Assembly (NCBI GenBank): GCA_963774945.1
Contig: CAVZHA010000027.1
Coordinates: 2,046,001 to 2,110,000 of the forward strand
DNA length: 64,000 nt
Direction: 5' to 3'
From: Trebonia sp963774945
GTDB taxonomy: Bacteria; Actinomycetota; Actinomycetes; Streptosporangiales; Streptosporangiaceae
Under the pieces are notes generated by a model, which saw only the letters and a list, made by a program, of their open reading frames with translations, ran no database searches and was not told the origin of the DNA. Shown here one piece after another: positions 27,942 through 37,866 of this stretch. Position numbers and translations under genes: made by a program. Numbering within the stretch: the first letter of the stretch is position 1; each line of letters opens with the position of its first letter.

Positions 27942-28242
27942 ATGAACCGCATCCCGCGCATCCGCCGTGCCACCGCCGCCGCGTTCGGGCTCGCGCTTGC
28001 CGTCCTCGGGCTGGCCGCCGCCGGGCCGGCTGCCTTCGCCAGGGTCGTCCCGGCGGGCGAATCAGGCGGGATCGGCGCGCCCGCGCGTCCCCGCCGTTAC
28101 CCGCGTCGTCGTAGTGGGCGGCATGCCCGGCTGGCAGATCGCCCTCATCGCCGCCGGAGCCGCCCTGATCGCCGCCGCCGTGGCCGTGCTGGCCGACCGC
28201 GCCCGCACCGCCCACCGCGGTACCGAACTGCGGGCCGCGTGA
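27942..28242 (+). CDS. Small exported or membrane protein (one frameshift)
   Basis: About 100 residues if the frame change near 28080 is bridged. The N-terminus IPRIRRATAAAFGLALAVLG is a signal peptide or anchor; the second part ends with the hydrophobic GWQIALIAAGAALIAAAVAV and a basic tail. ATG 27942 follows GAAGGAGA. Similar short proteins with a terminal GWQI...LDRAR helix occur in actinobacteria without a role. The divergent LuxR regulator may control it. Confidence 0.6.
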
Positions 28243-28410
28243 GGGGCGCCGCTTCTGGCGACATCCACTAGGTGGAACCACAGCTCACGGGCGCGGCCCG
28301 GGTGCATCCGGCGTTCGCCGGAAGCACCGGGCCGCGTCGCTGTCATGTCGGCCGCAAAGCCCGGGTACCCGGGTGCCGGTTCTTCCGCTGGAATGTCAGT
28401 GCCCCCGCCT

Positions 28411-29413
28411 ATGGTGGGGAACGTGGCAGACACAGCGACGACCAGTGGTTTCGGAAGCGCCGACCTCGAGACGTACCGGCGCGAGCTAACCGGGTACTGC
28501 TACCGGATGCTCGGTTCGGCCTTCGAGGCGGACGACGCCGTGCAGGAGACGATGCTGCGCGCCTGGCGGGGGGCCGACGGGTTCGAGGCGCGGTCCTCGC
28601 TGCGGTCGTGGCTGTACCGGATCGCGACCAACGTGTGCCTCGACGCGCTGCGCGGGGAGAAGCGGCGGGCGCTGCCGATGGACCTGGGGCCGTCGTCGCC
28701 GCCGGTCGAGTCGCTGCTGCGGCCGGGACCGGCCGAGGACATCTGGGTCACGCCGATCCCGGACTCGATGGTGATGCCCGAGCGGGGCGACCCGGCCGAG
28801 ATCGCGGCGCTGCGCGACTCGGTCCGGCTGGCGTTCGTGACCGCGCTGCAGCACCTGCCGGCCAGGCAGCGGGCCGCGCTGATCCTGTGCGAGGTGCTGA
28901 AGCTGTCCGCCGCCGAGGCCGCGGCCGCCCTGGACACCACGGTGGCGTCGGTCAACAGCGCGCTGCAGCGGGCGCGGGCCACGCTGGCGGAGCTGCCCGA
29001 CCACCAGCGGCCGGAATCGGTCGACCCGGAGAACGCGGCCCTGCTCGGCGCAGTACGTGGACGCGTTCCAGCGCTACGACATGACCGCGCTGCTCACGGT
29101 CATCCGCGAGGACGCGGTGATGACGATGCCCCCTTTCGAGTTGTGGCTCAGGGGCGCCTCGGACATCACGACCTGGATGGTCCAGCCGGGGCCGAGCGCG
29201 TGCGCGGGATCGCTGCTGGTGCCGGTGCGGGCCAATGGCGTGCTCGGCTGGGGGCAGTACAAGCCGGACCCCGAGCACGGCGGGCTGGCGCCCTGGGCGC
29301 TGCTTGTGCACGAGGTCAGCGGCGGGAAGATCAGCCGGCTGACGTTCTTCCTCGACGTCGAGCGGGTGTTCCCGCTGTTCGGGCTGGCGGACCGGATCTT
29401 CGACGATCGTTAA
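28411..29413 (+). CDS. ECF RNA polymerase sigma factor with SnoaL-like C-terminus (one frameshift)
   Basis: Sigma factor of about 333 residues. Sigma-2 is seen as YRRELTGYCYRMLGSAFEAD then AVQETMLRAWRGADGF and SWLYRIATNVCLDALRG; sigma-4 as ALQHLPARQRAALILCEVLK with the helix-turn-helix LSAAEAAAALDTTVASVNSA. After the shift near 29051 (an extra G, mended ALLGQYVDAFQRYD) comes a SnoaL_2 domain ending LTFFLDVERVFPLFGLADRI. This architecture is that of the SigG/TIGR02960-type ECF group, in which the C-terminal domain replaces an anti-sigma factor. The start is uncertain: 28411 or GTG 28423. Confidence 0.82.
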
Positions 29414-29434
29414 AGCTCCGTTATCCTCGCAGCT

Positions 29435-30217
29435 GTGCGAGTTCTCTTGGTTAAGCAGGATCACGCCTCGCCCAGCGGGCTGGTCGGGGAAGCGTTCGCC
29501 TCGCTCGGGTGGGACGAGTTCGAGCTGACCGTCGTCCCGGAATCGCGGTACACGACGCCCGACGTGCCGGCGTTCTTCCCGTCGGCCGACCTGTTCGACG
29601 CGATCGTGCTCTACGGCGCGCCCTGGTCGGTGTACGACACGGCCACGATCGGGAGCTGGGTCGGCGACGAGATCGCGTTCGCGCGGTCGGCGGTCTCGCT
29701 CGGGGTGCCGGTGCTCGGGATCTGCTTCGGCGGGCAGCTGCTGGCGGCGGCGCTCGGCGGGTCGGTCGCGGCCGCGCCGACGCCCGAGATCGGGTGGATC
29801 CCGGTCTCCGAGGACCCGTCCGGGCTGATCGATCCCGGACCGTGGTTCTCCTGGCACTTCGACCGGTTCACGGTGCCGCCGACGGCGGCGGTGCTGAGCC
29901 GGACCGCGGCGGCCGACCAGGCATTCTGCACGGGGCGGTCACTCGGCCTGCAGTTCCACCCCGAGGTCAACGAGGAGGTACTCGACCGCTGGCTCCGGGT
30001 GGGCGGGTACGACCAGCTCAGCGGGCTCGACATCGACGCCGAGGCGCTGCTCGAGCAGACCCGGCAGCTGACCGGCGCGGCCGCGGCGCGCACCATTGAG
30101 CTCGTCCGGCGGTTCGTCACCGACGTCGCCCGCCGGCCGGCGGCGCCGCTGCCGGACGCGCCGGCGCTGACGACGCCGAGGGCCGGCGATGCGACGGTTC
30201 TCACACCGGCGAGGTAG
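29435..30217 (+). CDS. Class I glutamine amidotransferase-like protein
   Basis: Cytoplasmic protein of 260 residues with the GATase1 triad: Cys in VLGICFGGQLLAAALGG, His and Glu in LGLQFHPEVNEEV. Stand-alone members of this group transfer ammonia to unknown acceptors or cleave gamma-glutamyl bonds. A C-terminal helix EALLEQTRQLTGAAAARTIE and a flexible Ala/Pro tail follow the domain. Start GTG 29435, 21 bases after the sigma gene; the two may be co-transcribed. Intact frame. Confidence 0.8.
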   Translation: MRVLLVKQDHASPSGLVGEAFASLGWDEFELTVVPESRYTTPDVPAFFPSADLFDAIVLYGAPWSVYDTATIGSWVGDEIAFARSAVSLGVPVLGICFGGQLLAAALGGSVAAAPTPEIGWIPVSEDPSGLIDPGPWFSWHFDRFTVPPTAAVLSRTAAADQAFCTGRSLGLQFHPEVNEEVLDRWLRVGGYDQLSGLDIDAEALLEQTRQLTGAAAARTIELVRRFVTDVARRPAAPLPDAPALTTPRAGDATVLTPAR

Positions 30218-30252
30218 CGACTCGGCCTGCTCGCGCGGCTTAACGTGTCTCT

Positions 30253-31249
30253 GTGCCGCACGACCTGCTCCGAGCCCTCGCCATCTTCGCGGTCGGCCTC
30301 GCGGCGGGCACGATCAACACGGTCGTCGGCTCGGGGACGCTGATCACCTTCCCGACGCTGCTGGCGTTCGGGTACCCGCCGGTGCTGGCGAACGTGTCGA
30401 ACAACGTCGGGCTGGTGCCGGGCGTGGCCAGCGGCGTGTACGGCTACCGGTCCGAGCTCGGCGGCCAGCGGCGTCGCCTGATCCGGCTCGGCTCGGCCTC
30501 GGTCTGCGGCGGCCTGGTCGGCGCGATCTTGCTGCTGACGCTCCCGCAGAGCGCGTTCAAGGACATCGTGCCGGCGCTGATCGGGCTCGCCGTGGTGATG
30601 GTCATCATCCAGCCGCGGCTGGCGAAGTGGGTGGCCGAGCGGCAGCGGGCGCGGGCGGCCGCGGCGACGCCGGACACAGGCGGGGATGCCGATGCTACTG
30701 GCGCGTCCGCCGCAGGCGGAGGCTCGGGCGCGGTCGCGCGTCGCTGCAGGCACCAGTGCGGGCACGGTCGCTGGAGGCGCGAGCGCGGTCGCTGCAGGCA
30801 CCAGTTCGGGCCCGGTCGCCGGAGGCGCGAGCGCGGTCGCAGTCGCTGAGGGCGCGAGCGCGGTCGCGGTCGCTGACCGGACGGCCGCGGCCGAGGCGAT
30901 CGGCGGGCCGGTTCTGTGGGTGCTGGTCTTCCTGGCCGGGATCTACGGCGGGTACTTCGGCGCGGCGCAGGGCGTCCTGCTGATCGGCATGCTCGGGATC
31001 GCGCTCAACGACTCACTGCAGCGGATCAACGCGGCCAAGAACGTGCTGGCCGGCCTGGTGAACGGGCTCGCGGCGGTGGTGTTCATCCTCGCCACCCACG
31101 TCGACTGGGGGGTGGCCGGGCTGATCGCGGCCGGCTCGATCATCGGCGGACAGGTCGGCGCGCGCATCGGCAAGCGGCTCCCCCCGTGGGGGCTGCGGGT
31201 GGTGATCGTCTGCGTCGGCACCGCGGCGCTGATTAAGCTCCTGACCTGA
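30253..31249 (+). CDS. TauE/SafE-family anion exporter with repeat-bearing linker (one frameshift)
   Basis: Membrane protein of about 330 residues. The N-terminal half has AGTINTVVGSGTLITFPTLL, ANVSNNVGLVPG and the basic YRSEL loop; the C-terminal half GIYGGYFGAAQGVLLIGMLG and NAAKNVLAGLVNGLAAVVFI, the twin signature of this two-half fold. The family exports sulfite, sulfoacetate or related anions. The linker (about 30660-30890) codes for Gly-Ala-Ser-Ala-Val repeats and includes the frame change, so slippage there is plausible. GTG 30253 follows the amidotransferase by 35 bases. Confidence 0.8.
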
Positions 31250-31352
31250 CCGAGGCGTCCGCGGTTTGTGGTGCGGGGGGGTTGCCTGGGGCTGCCCGGC
31301 GGCGGAGATTAGGGGCAGATCCCGGTTATCCGCGCGAAGGAGACGGACGCCC

Positions 31353-32484
31353 ATGGCCGCGAGCATTGAACCCGCCGACATTCACGCCGAGCACGTCGGG
31401 AGCCTGCTGCGGCAGCCCTGGCTGCTGGCCGCCCGGGCCGAGTACCAGGCGGGCAGGACCGGGGAGGGGGAGCTGCGGGCGGCCGAGGATCGCGCGACCG
31501 AGGAGAACATCGCGCTGCAGCGCTCGGCCGGGCTGCGGGTGTTCACCGACGGCGAGGTCCGGCGGACCAACTGGATGACCGGCATCCTCGAATCCACCGG
31601 CGGCATGAGCCCGATCGACACCCCGGCCGTCACCTGGCGCCGCGAGGACGGCGAGGTCCCGCCCGAGGATGAGACCGACTTCGTGATGACGGTGGCGACG
31701 TCGAAGGTGTTCCGCAAGGACCACCTGACCGCGGTCGAGGCCGCGTACCTGGCGACTCAGGCGCCGGGCCAGTTCAAGGTCACGATGATGTCGGCCGCGA
31801 TGGGCGCGATGACCTGGCGGCCCGAGGTCAGCGCGGCCGCCTACCCCGATCCGGCCGACCTGGTCCGCGACCTGGTGGCGCTGCAGATCGAGGAGATCGC
31901 CGAACTGGCCGCGCTGGGGACGCGCTGGGTGCAGCTCGACTCGCTCTCCTACAACCAGGTGTTCGACGACGAGTTCCGCGTGGCGACGCGGCAATCCGCT
32001 CGACCCGGCGTTCATCCTGGCGGCGTCGGTCGCGGCCGACACCGCGATCGTCGCGGGGGTGAAGGCGGCGCACCCGGACGTCACCGTGGGCATGCACATC
32101 TGCCGCGGCAACAACCGCAGCGCCTACATGGCCAGGGGCGGCTACGAGCCGGTCGCTGAGCAGCTGTTCGGCACCGTGCCGGTCGACCGGTTCCTGCTCG
32201 AGTACGACACCGAGCGGGCGGGCGGGTTCGAGCCGCTGCGGTTCGTCCGGCCCGGCGCGACGGTGGTGCTCGGCCTGGTCTCGTCCAAGACGCCGGTCCT
32301 TGAGTCGCGCGACGACCTGCGGCGGCGGATCGACGAGGCCGCCCGGTACGTGCCGCTGGAGAACCTGGCGCTCTCCCCGCAGTGCGGGTTCGCCTCCACC
32401 TCGGCCGGGAACGTGCTCACCCCGGACGAGCAGCGGGCCAAGCTCGCGCTGGTGGTCGAGACCGCGCAGCAGGTCTGGGGCTAG
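31353..32484 (+). CDS. MetE-like (cobalamin-independent methionine synthase II) family protein (one frameshift)
   Basis: About 377 residues, half the length of true MetE, matching the single-domain UROD/MetE-like group. Landmarks: HAEHVGSLLRQPWLLAARAE, RVFTDGEVRRTNWM, ELAALGTRWVQLDSLSYN, then VTVGMHICRGNN with a zinc-ligand His and LSPQCGFAST with the zinc Cys. The frame changes near 31992; removing one C in CGGCAATCC gives ATRNPLDPAF. ATG 31353 follows GAAGGAGA. Members demethylate various methyl donors; here the donor is unknown. Confidence 0.82.
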
Positions 32485-32544
32485 CGACCGGGCGAACCCG
32501 CTCAGCGGCGCCCGCTGGCTACCGCGCGTCGCTACCATGGCGAG

Positions 32545-34044
32545 GTGGCAAAGAAAAGCCGTATTTCGGCGAACAAGGCGGGCGCATCGGCGCGCCCGGG
32601 CGCGGCGACCCCGGATCGAGGTGGACCCGGGGATGCGCTCGGAGGCCTGCTTGACGAACTGTGGAAATCGATCGCGGCGGGCGATGTGCTTGACGCGGAG
32701 TTCCAGACCTCGGCCTTCGTGGCCGCGCCGGACCTGACCGACGGCTCACCCGAGCAGACGGAGGCCCTAGCCGACGCGCTCATCGACGCCGCCTCGAACC
32801 ACCGATCCGGGACGGACGGGTCAGAGTCGGCCGCCTTCTGCCGGCTGCTGATGTCGCTCGGCTCACGGGCGGTCAAACGGGCTGCCAGTCAGGCGCTGGC
32901 GGACTTCACCGCGGACGGGATCTACCCGCCCTCGTGGGTGACCAGCATCGGGAAGCCGATCCCGGGGCGGGCGTGGCGCAAGCACGACGTGTTCGACGAA
33001 CGCGAAGTCATCGTCGTTACCTTCGGCTACGACGGCGCCGAGCACGCGCTGCTGGTCGGGATCGATCTGGCCGAACTGCCGACCGTCGGCGTCGTCGCGA
33101 TGGGCGATGAGCCCGACCGCATGCTGCAGGTGCTGCAAGACGAGGCCGAGCCGCACGAGCGCTTTGCCGAGATCACGCTGGCCGAGGCCCGGCGGCGGAT
33201 CGAGGGACCGCTCAGCCGGGTCGGCGCCGACTCGGACTTCGAGCTCGACGATTCCTCGCTCCTGTTCGTGCCGCTGGCCCGGTCTCGCGTCCGGCGACTG
33301 CCATCGGACGACCCGGCCCAGGCCGTCGTCTACACCGCCGCCGACCGGGCCGCCGCCGTTGCGGAGTTCCTCGGCAGCCCGGAGGCCGGGGACGCCGGCG
33401 ATCCCGATGTCGTGCGATTCTGGGCGACGGTGCTGACGGGTTACAGCAGCCGGGTTCCCGACGAGCCGCCCGCCCGGGTCGGGCCGCACAAGCTCGCCGC
33501 CATGCTGCTCGTCCACGTCGCCAGTACATTCACGCTCACTACCGCGCAGCGCGACGGGATGGAGCGGGCGACGACCGCGTGGACCCGGTGGGCGGCGGCG
33601 CGTCAGCGTCTGGACGAGGCGGCCGCCGACGTGGTGATGACGCGGCTGCCGGAGCTCCTCGACGAGTTCCCTGATGCGTACGACCACCCCTACAACACGA
33701 CGTCTCGCAGCTACCTACGCGACCTGGCGACCCTCGATGCCGACCTTCCGTGGCTGGCGGATCAGCTGGAGCGGCGGGAGTTCGCGGCGCCGTTCCCTGG
33801 AGACCGCGAACCAAGCACGGATGGCATCGACGCGACCGACTCGCACGGCCGGGCCGAAATCGCGGTGGCCGAGTTCGCGGAGTGCGGTGGCGGCGGCGCC
33901 GCCACGATCAGGCTGCTGACCGCCGTGCCCCGGATCGTGGAGGAAATCTGGCACGACGACCCGGCCACGACCTGGGAGAAGGCCAAGAAACTGCTGGCCG
34001 AGGGGCACGGCAGGCATGAGGTGCTGCATCGGCTGGCGGGCTGA
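32545..34044 (+). CDS. Conserved protein with DUF1841-like C-terminus
   Basis: Hydrophilic protein of 499 residues with an intact frame. I recognise no enzyme. The N-terminal 40 residues are Lys/Ala/Gly-rich and look disordered; the middle holds VIVVTFGYDGAEHALLVGID and an EITLAEARRRIEGPLS helix; the last 40 residues (IVEEIWHDDPATTWEKAKKL, GHGRHEVLHRLAG) resemble the DUF1841 motif with its His pair. Related proteins in actinobacteria are full-length and uncharacterised. GTG 32545 is the start. It ends about 40 bases before a copy of the palindromic repeat. Confidence 0.6.
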   Translation: MAKKSRISANKAGASARPGAATPDRGGPGDALGGLLDELWKSIAAGDVLDAEFQTSAFVAAPDLTDGSPEQTEALADALIDAASNHRSGTDGSESAAFCRLLMSLGSRAVKRAASQALADFTADGIYPPSWVTSIGKPIPGRAWRKHDVFDEREVIVVTFGYDGAEHALLVGIDLAELPTVGVVAMGDEPDRMLQVLQDEAEPHERFAEITLAEARRRIEGPLSRVGADSDFELDDSSLLFVPLARSRVRRLPSDDPAQAVVYTAADRAAAVAEFLGSPEAGDAGDPDVVRFWATVLTGYSSRVPDEPPARVGPHKLAAMLLVHVASTFTLTTAQRDGMERATTAWTRWAAARQRLDEAAADVVMTRLPELLDEFPDAYDHPYNTTSRSYLRDLATLDADLPWLADQLERREFAAPFPGDREPSTDGIDATDSHGRAEIAVAEFAECGGGGAATIRLLTAVPRIVEEIWHDDPATTWEKAKKLLAEGHGRHEVLHRLAG

Positions 34045-34085
34045 GCCACCTTCCTTCTTCCCGCCTTTGCGGGTCATGGGCGGCG

Positions 34086-34118
34086 GGAGAGCCGGCCGGG
34101 ACCGTTCGATATGAGCGG
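34086..34118. repeat. Dispersed palindromic repeat, copy 3
   Basis: GGGACCGTTCGATATGAGCGG with stem CCGTTC/GAGCGG (34102-34107, 34113-34118) and loop GATAT. It sits between two convergent genes, 18 bases from the end of fhs. Confidence 0.65.
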
Positions 34119-34135
34119 GTTGCGCTCTTGACTTT

Positions 34136-35833
34136 TTAGTACAGGCCGACGATGTTGCCGTCGTCGTCGAGGTCGATCGAGGCGGCGGCCGGGTGGCCGG
34201 CCAGGCCGGGCATGGTGCGCATGTCGCCGCAGATCGGGTAGATGAAGCCTGCCCCGACCGAGGCGCGGACCTCGCGGACCGGGAGCCGGAAGCCGGTCGG
34301 CGCGCCCTTGAGGGCGGCGTCGTGGCTGAGCGAGTACTGCGTCTTGGCGATGCAGACCGGGAGGGTCCCGAACCCGTTCCGTTCGTAGCCGTCGAGCTGG
34401 CGGCCGGCCAGCGGGGCGTAGTCCACCCCGTCGGCGCCGTAGATCCTGGTCGCGAGCGCCTCGATCTTCTGCCGCAGCGAGGCGTCGGACGGGTACAGGA
34501 AGTGGAAGTCGCTCGGTCGCGCGGCGACCTCGGCCACCGCCTCGGCGATCTCGGCCGCGCCGCGGCCGCCGTCGGCGAAGTGCGTGCCGACCGCGGACCT
34601 GACGCCCATCGACGCGGCGACCTCGGCGATCGCGGCCCGCTCGGACGCGAAGTCGGATGGCATCGCGTTGATCGCGACGACCGGCTCGACGCCGTGGGCG
34701 CGGATGTTCTCCAGCTGCTTGCGCAGGTTGGCCGCGCCAAGCAGCACGTCGTCGGGATTCTCGGCCAGCATGCCGTCGGGCAGCGGACGGCCGGCCACCA
34801 CCCGGTACTTGCCGGAGTGGGACTTGAGCGCGCGGACGGTCGCGACCACGACGGCGGCGTCCGGGGTGAGCCCGGAGACGCGGCACTTGATGTTGAAGAA
34901 CCGCTCGGCGCCCATGTCGGCCCCGAACCCGGCCTCGGTGACGAGGAAGTCGCCGGTGTGGATGCCGATTAGGTCGGCCACCACGCTGCTGTTGCCGTGG
35001 GCGATGTTGCCGAACGGACCCGCGTGCACGAAGACCGGAGTGTTCTCCAGCGTCTGGAGCAGGTTCGGCTTGAGCGCCTCGCGCATGATCACCGCCGCCG
35101 CGCCGGCCGCCTTGAGCTGCTCGGCGGTCACCGGCTCGCCCGCCTGCGTGTAGCCGACGACGATGCGGCCGAGCCGGGCGCGCAGGTCCTTGAGGTCCCT
35201 GGCCAGGGCGAGCACGGCCATCACCTCGCTGGCGGCGGTGATGTCGAAGCCGGCCTGTCGCGGCACCCCGTCGCCGGCCGGGCCGAGGCCGACCACGATG
35301 TTTCTCAGCGCCCGGTCGTTGACGTCGAGCACCCGCTTCCAGGTGATCTGGTTCAGGTCGAGGCCGAACTCGTTGCCGCGGAAGAGGCTGTTGTCGACCA
35401 TCGCCGCGATCTGGTTGTGGGCGGCCGTGACCGCGTGCATGTCGCCGGTCAGGTGCAGGTTGAGCAGCTCGAACGGGACCGCCTGGGAGTAGCCGCCGCC
35501 CGCTGCGCCGCCCTTGATGCCGAACGTCGGGCCCATGCTGGCCTGGCGGATCGCGATCGTGGCGGTCCGGCCGATGTGCCGGAACGCCATCCCGAGGCCG
35601 ATCGTGGTGGTGGTCTTGCCCTCGCCGAGCGGGGTGGGGGTGATCGCGGTGACGACGACGTACTTGGCCTTGGGACGGTCCTGCAGCTCCTCAATCGCCT
35701 TGAGGTCGATCTTGGCCACGTGCTCGCCGTGCTGCTCGACCAGCCAGGGCGGGATGCCGATGCCTTCGGCGATTTCCGTGATCGGCTTCAGCGTGGCCTG
35801 CCGCGCGATTTCCAGTGCGGTTGGCATCGTCAT
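34136..35833 (-). CDS. fhs: Formate-tetrahydrofolate ligase
   Basis: ATP-dependent enzyme that joins formate to tetrahydrofolate, giving 10-formyl-THF for purines and one-carbon supply; 565 residues, the normal length, intact frame. The ATP loop is VTAITPTPLGEGKTTTTIGL, then IAIRQASMGPTFGIKGGAAG and GGYSQAVPFELLNLHLTGDM. The N-terminal MTMPTALEIARQATLKPITE helix and the C-terminal ICGDMRTMPGLAGHPA are also present. Start ATG 35833 with GGAGG 12 bases upstream. It stands alone; no folD or glyA lies nearby. Confidence 0.95.
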   Translation of the reverse strand: MTMPTALEIARQATLKPITEIAEGIGIPPWLVEQHGEHVAKIDLKAIEELQDRPKAKYVVVTAITPTPLGEGKTTTTIGLGMAFRHIGRTATIAIRQASMGPTFGIKGGAAGGGYSQAVPFELLNLHLTGDMHAVTAAHNQIAAMVDNSLFRGNEFGLDLNQITWKRVLDVNDRALRNIVVGLGPAGDGVPRQAGFDITAASEVMAVLALARDLKDLRARLGRIVVGYTQAGEPVTAEQLKAAGAAAVIMREALKPNLLQTLENTPVFVHAGPFGNIAHGNSSVVADLIGIHTGDFLVTEAGFGADMGAERFFNIKCRVSGLTPDAAVVVATVRALKSHSGKYRVVAGRPLPDGMLAENPDDVLLGAANLRKQLENIRAHGVEPVVAINAMPSDFASERAAIAEVAASMGVRSAVGTHFADGGRGAAEIAEAVAEVAARPSDFHFLYPSDASLRQKIEALATRIYGADGVDYAPLAGRQLDGYERNGFGTLPVCIAKTQYSLSHDAALKGAPTGFRLPVREVRASVGAGFIYPICGDMRTMPGLAGHPAAASIDLDDDGNIVGLY

Positions 35834-36089
35834 GACGAGTAAAACCTCCGGCCCCGTTGATCGCGTTACTCTTGGCGATTCTGGCTCCGGGCCGGCGATT
35901 GTCCAGCCACGCGACGACCAAATCTGCGGCCGGATTGTTAGTTGTGCACCACAATCATTGCGCGCGGCGGCGCGTTGGCTGCGCTCATCCTTCGGGATGA
36001 AGGTGCCGCTGGTCCGGCCCCTGCGGCCCCTTCGTTCAACTAGTCTGGTCGGGTTGTCGGCCGGTCGGACCTCGGTGCGCCGTGAGGGC
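35834..36089. other. Intergenic region with two hairpins
   Basis: Region between the divergent fhs and uppP genes. TTGTG-CAC-CACAA (35942-35954) and TCATCC-TTCG-GGATGA (35985-36000) are perfect stems, the second closed by a TTCG tetraloop. They could be part of the fhs leader (minus strand). No gene is seen. Confidence 0.45.
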
Positions 36090-36122
36090 CAGAGTCGGCC
36101 GGGACCGTTCGAGCTGAAGCTT
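36090..36122. repeat. Dispersed palindromic repeat, copy 4
   Basis: CAGAGTCGGCCGGGACCGTT then CGAGCTGAAG. The right arm has diverged. It lies about 40 bases before the uppP start. Confidence 0.55.
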
Positions 36123-36158
36123 TGAAACCCCGAGACCACGGAAGGGGCGGCACGCCCT

Positions 36159-37841
36159 ATGTCGTACCACCTCACGTACCTGCAAGCGGTCGTGACCGGA
36201 CTCGTACAGGGTGTGACCGAGCTGTTCCCGGTCTCCAGCCTCGGGCACAACGTGCTGCTTCCGGCGCTGATCGGCGGGAGCTGGGCGAAGACGCTGAACG
36301 TGTCCGCGCCCGGCTCGCCGTATCTAGCGTTCATCGTGGGGTTGCACGTGGCGACGGCCATCGCGATGATCGCGTTCTTCTGGCGGGACTGGCTGCGTAT
36401 CATCCGCGGCTTCTTCTCCTCGCTGGTGGAGCGCCGGGTGGCGACGCCGGACCAGCGGCTGGCGTGGATGATCATCCTGGGGACGATCCCGGTCGGCATC
36501 GTCGGGGTGGCGCTGCAGAAGGAATTCGTCAAGGTCTTCGCCAAGCCCGAGCTCGCGGCGACCTTCCTGGCCATCAACGGCCTGATCCTGCTGGCGAGCG
36601 AGCGGATGCGGCGGCGGAAGGAAGACCGGAACGGCGGCGGGACGCGGTCGGCGGGCGGGCCTCGGCCTGCGTTTGACGGGCCTGCGTTTGACGGGCCTGC
36701 GGGCGGGCCGGGGTTCGGTTCCGGGCGTCCGGACGGCCGGCCGGCGGGCGGGCCGCCGCCGGGGTACTCGCAGCAGCCGCGGCAGCAGCAGTGGCAGGGG
36801 CCGGACCCGCGCTACGGGCAGGACGACGACCGGCAGCGGCAGGGCGGCGGCGGGCGGCATCGGGGCGGCGGGCAGTACGGGCCGGATGGGCAGCCGGTGC
36901 GGGGCGGGCAGTTTGGGCCTGACGGGCAGCCGGTGCGGGGCGAGCAGGAGCAGCAGTACGGGCAGGAGCAGTACCGGCGGGGCGGGCAGCCGGGTCAGGA
37001 TGGGCAGTACGGGCAGCAGCAGCAGTCCGGGCCAGGGCAATACCGGCGGGATCCGTGGGGCGAGCAGCCGCAGCAGCCGGGCGGGGGTCCGGGTTACGGG
37101 CAGCAGGCGCCGTACGGGCAGCAGGGCCGGGACGGGCAGGCGGGGCCGGCCGGGCAGGCGGGCCCGGCCGGGCAGGCGGGGCCGGAGTACGACGCCTGGC
37201 GCGACCAGGCACGCCAGCAGGAGGGCGACCCGCGTGGCGCGCGTGACCCACGTGACCCGCGTGACCCGCGTGCGTCGGGGCAGCAGGCGGCTGGGCGTCA
37301 TGGGCGTCCCGGTGACGGGCGTCCCGGCGAGGGACGACCCGGCGACGGGCGGCGGCCTGGGGACGGGCGGGGCGGTGACGGGCGGGGCGGTGACGGGCGG
37401 CCGGGGCCGAACGACGCCGGGGGCGACGACCCGGCGGTGGCGGCCGACCGGCGGCTGTCCACGATCGGCTACAAGCGGGCGGTCTTCATCGGCGCCGCGC
37501 AGATCCTGGCGCTGCTCCCCGGTATCAGCCGGGACGGCATCGTCACGGTGGCGGGCATGGGACGCGGGCTCACCCGCCAGGACGCGGTGCGGTACTCGTT
37601 CCTGCTGTCCGCGCCGGTGATCCTGGCGGCGGGCGCTCTGAAGGCGTCCGACCTGACCGGGCCGATCAGCAAGGGGATGCACGGGCCGATCATCGTCGGC
37701 TCGATTATCGCCGGGCTCGGCGCGTACCTGTCGATCCGGTTCCTCACGAAGTACTTCAGCGAGGACAAGTCGCTGAACCCGTTCGGGTGGTACTGCATCA
37801 TCGCCGGGCTCGGCAGCCTCGCGTACCTAGTGCTCAAGTAA
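36159..37841 (+). CDS. uppP: Undecaprenyl-diphosphate phosphatase with a long disordered insertion
   Basis: Membrane enzyme that recycles the lipid carrier of cell-wall synthesis. The first active-site motif is LVQGVTELFPVSSLGHN; the second, LLPGISRDGIVTVAGMGRGL, comes about 400 residues later. Total length is 560 residues against about 270 for the family. The extra residues (about 155-425) form one block between helices, rich in Gly, Gln, Pro, Arg, Asp and Tyr, with near repeats such as QPVRGGQFGPDG, YGQQ, GRPGDGR and DPRDPRDP. The frame is open throughout, so the block is translated. It probably faces the cytoplasm. ATG 36159. Confidence 0.88.
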   Translation: MSYHLTYLQAVVTGLVQGVTELFPVSSLGHNVLLPALIGGSWAKTLNVSAPGSPYLAFIVGLHVATAIAMIAFFWRDWLRIIRGFFSSLVERRVATPDQRLAWMIILGTIPVGIVGVALQKEFVKVFAKPELAATFLAINGLILLASERMRRRKEDRNGGGTRSAGGPRPAFDGPAFDGPAGGPGFGSGRPDGRPAGGPPPGYSQQPRQQQWQGPDPRYGQDDDRQRQGGGGRHRGGGQYGPDGQPVRGGQFGPDGQPVRGEQEQQYGQEQYRRGGQPGQDGQYGQQQQSGPGQYRRDPWGEQPQQPGGGPGYGQQAPYGQQGRDGQAGPAGQAGPAGQAGPEYDAWRDQARQQEGDPRGARDPRDPRDPRASGQQAAGRHGRPGDGRPGEGRPGDGRRPGDGRGGDGRGGDGRPGPNDAGGDDPAVAADRRLSTIGYKRAVFIGAAQILALLPGISRDGIVTVAGMGRGLTRQDAVRYSFLLSAPVILAAGALKASDLTGPISKGMHGPIIVGSIIAGLGAYLSIRFLTKYFSEDKSLNPFGWYCIIAGLGSLAYLVLK

Positions 37842-37866
37842 CGCTAGGTACACAGCGGCCGACGGC

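Noticed and set aside
35834..36089. Tetrahydrofolate riboswitch before fhs
   Set aside because: Hairpins are present, but I do not see the conserved junction of the THF riboswitch, and that class is not typical of actinobacteria.
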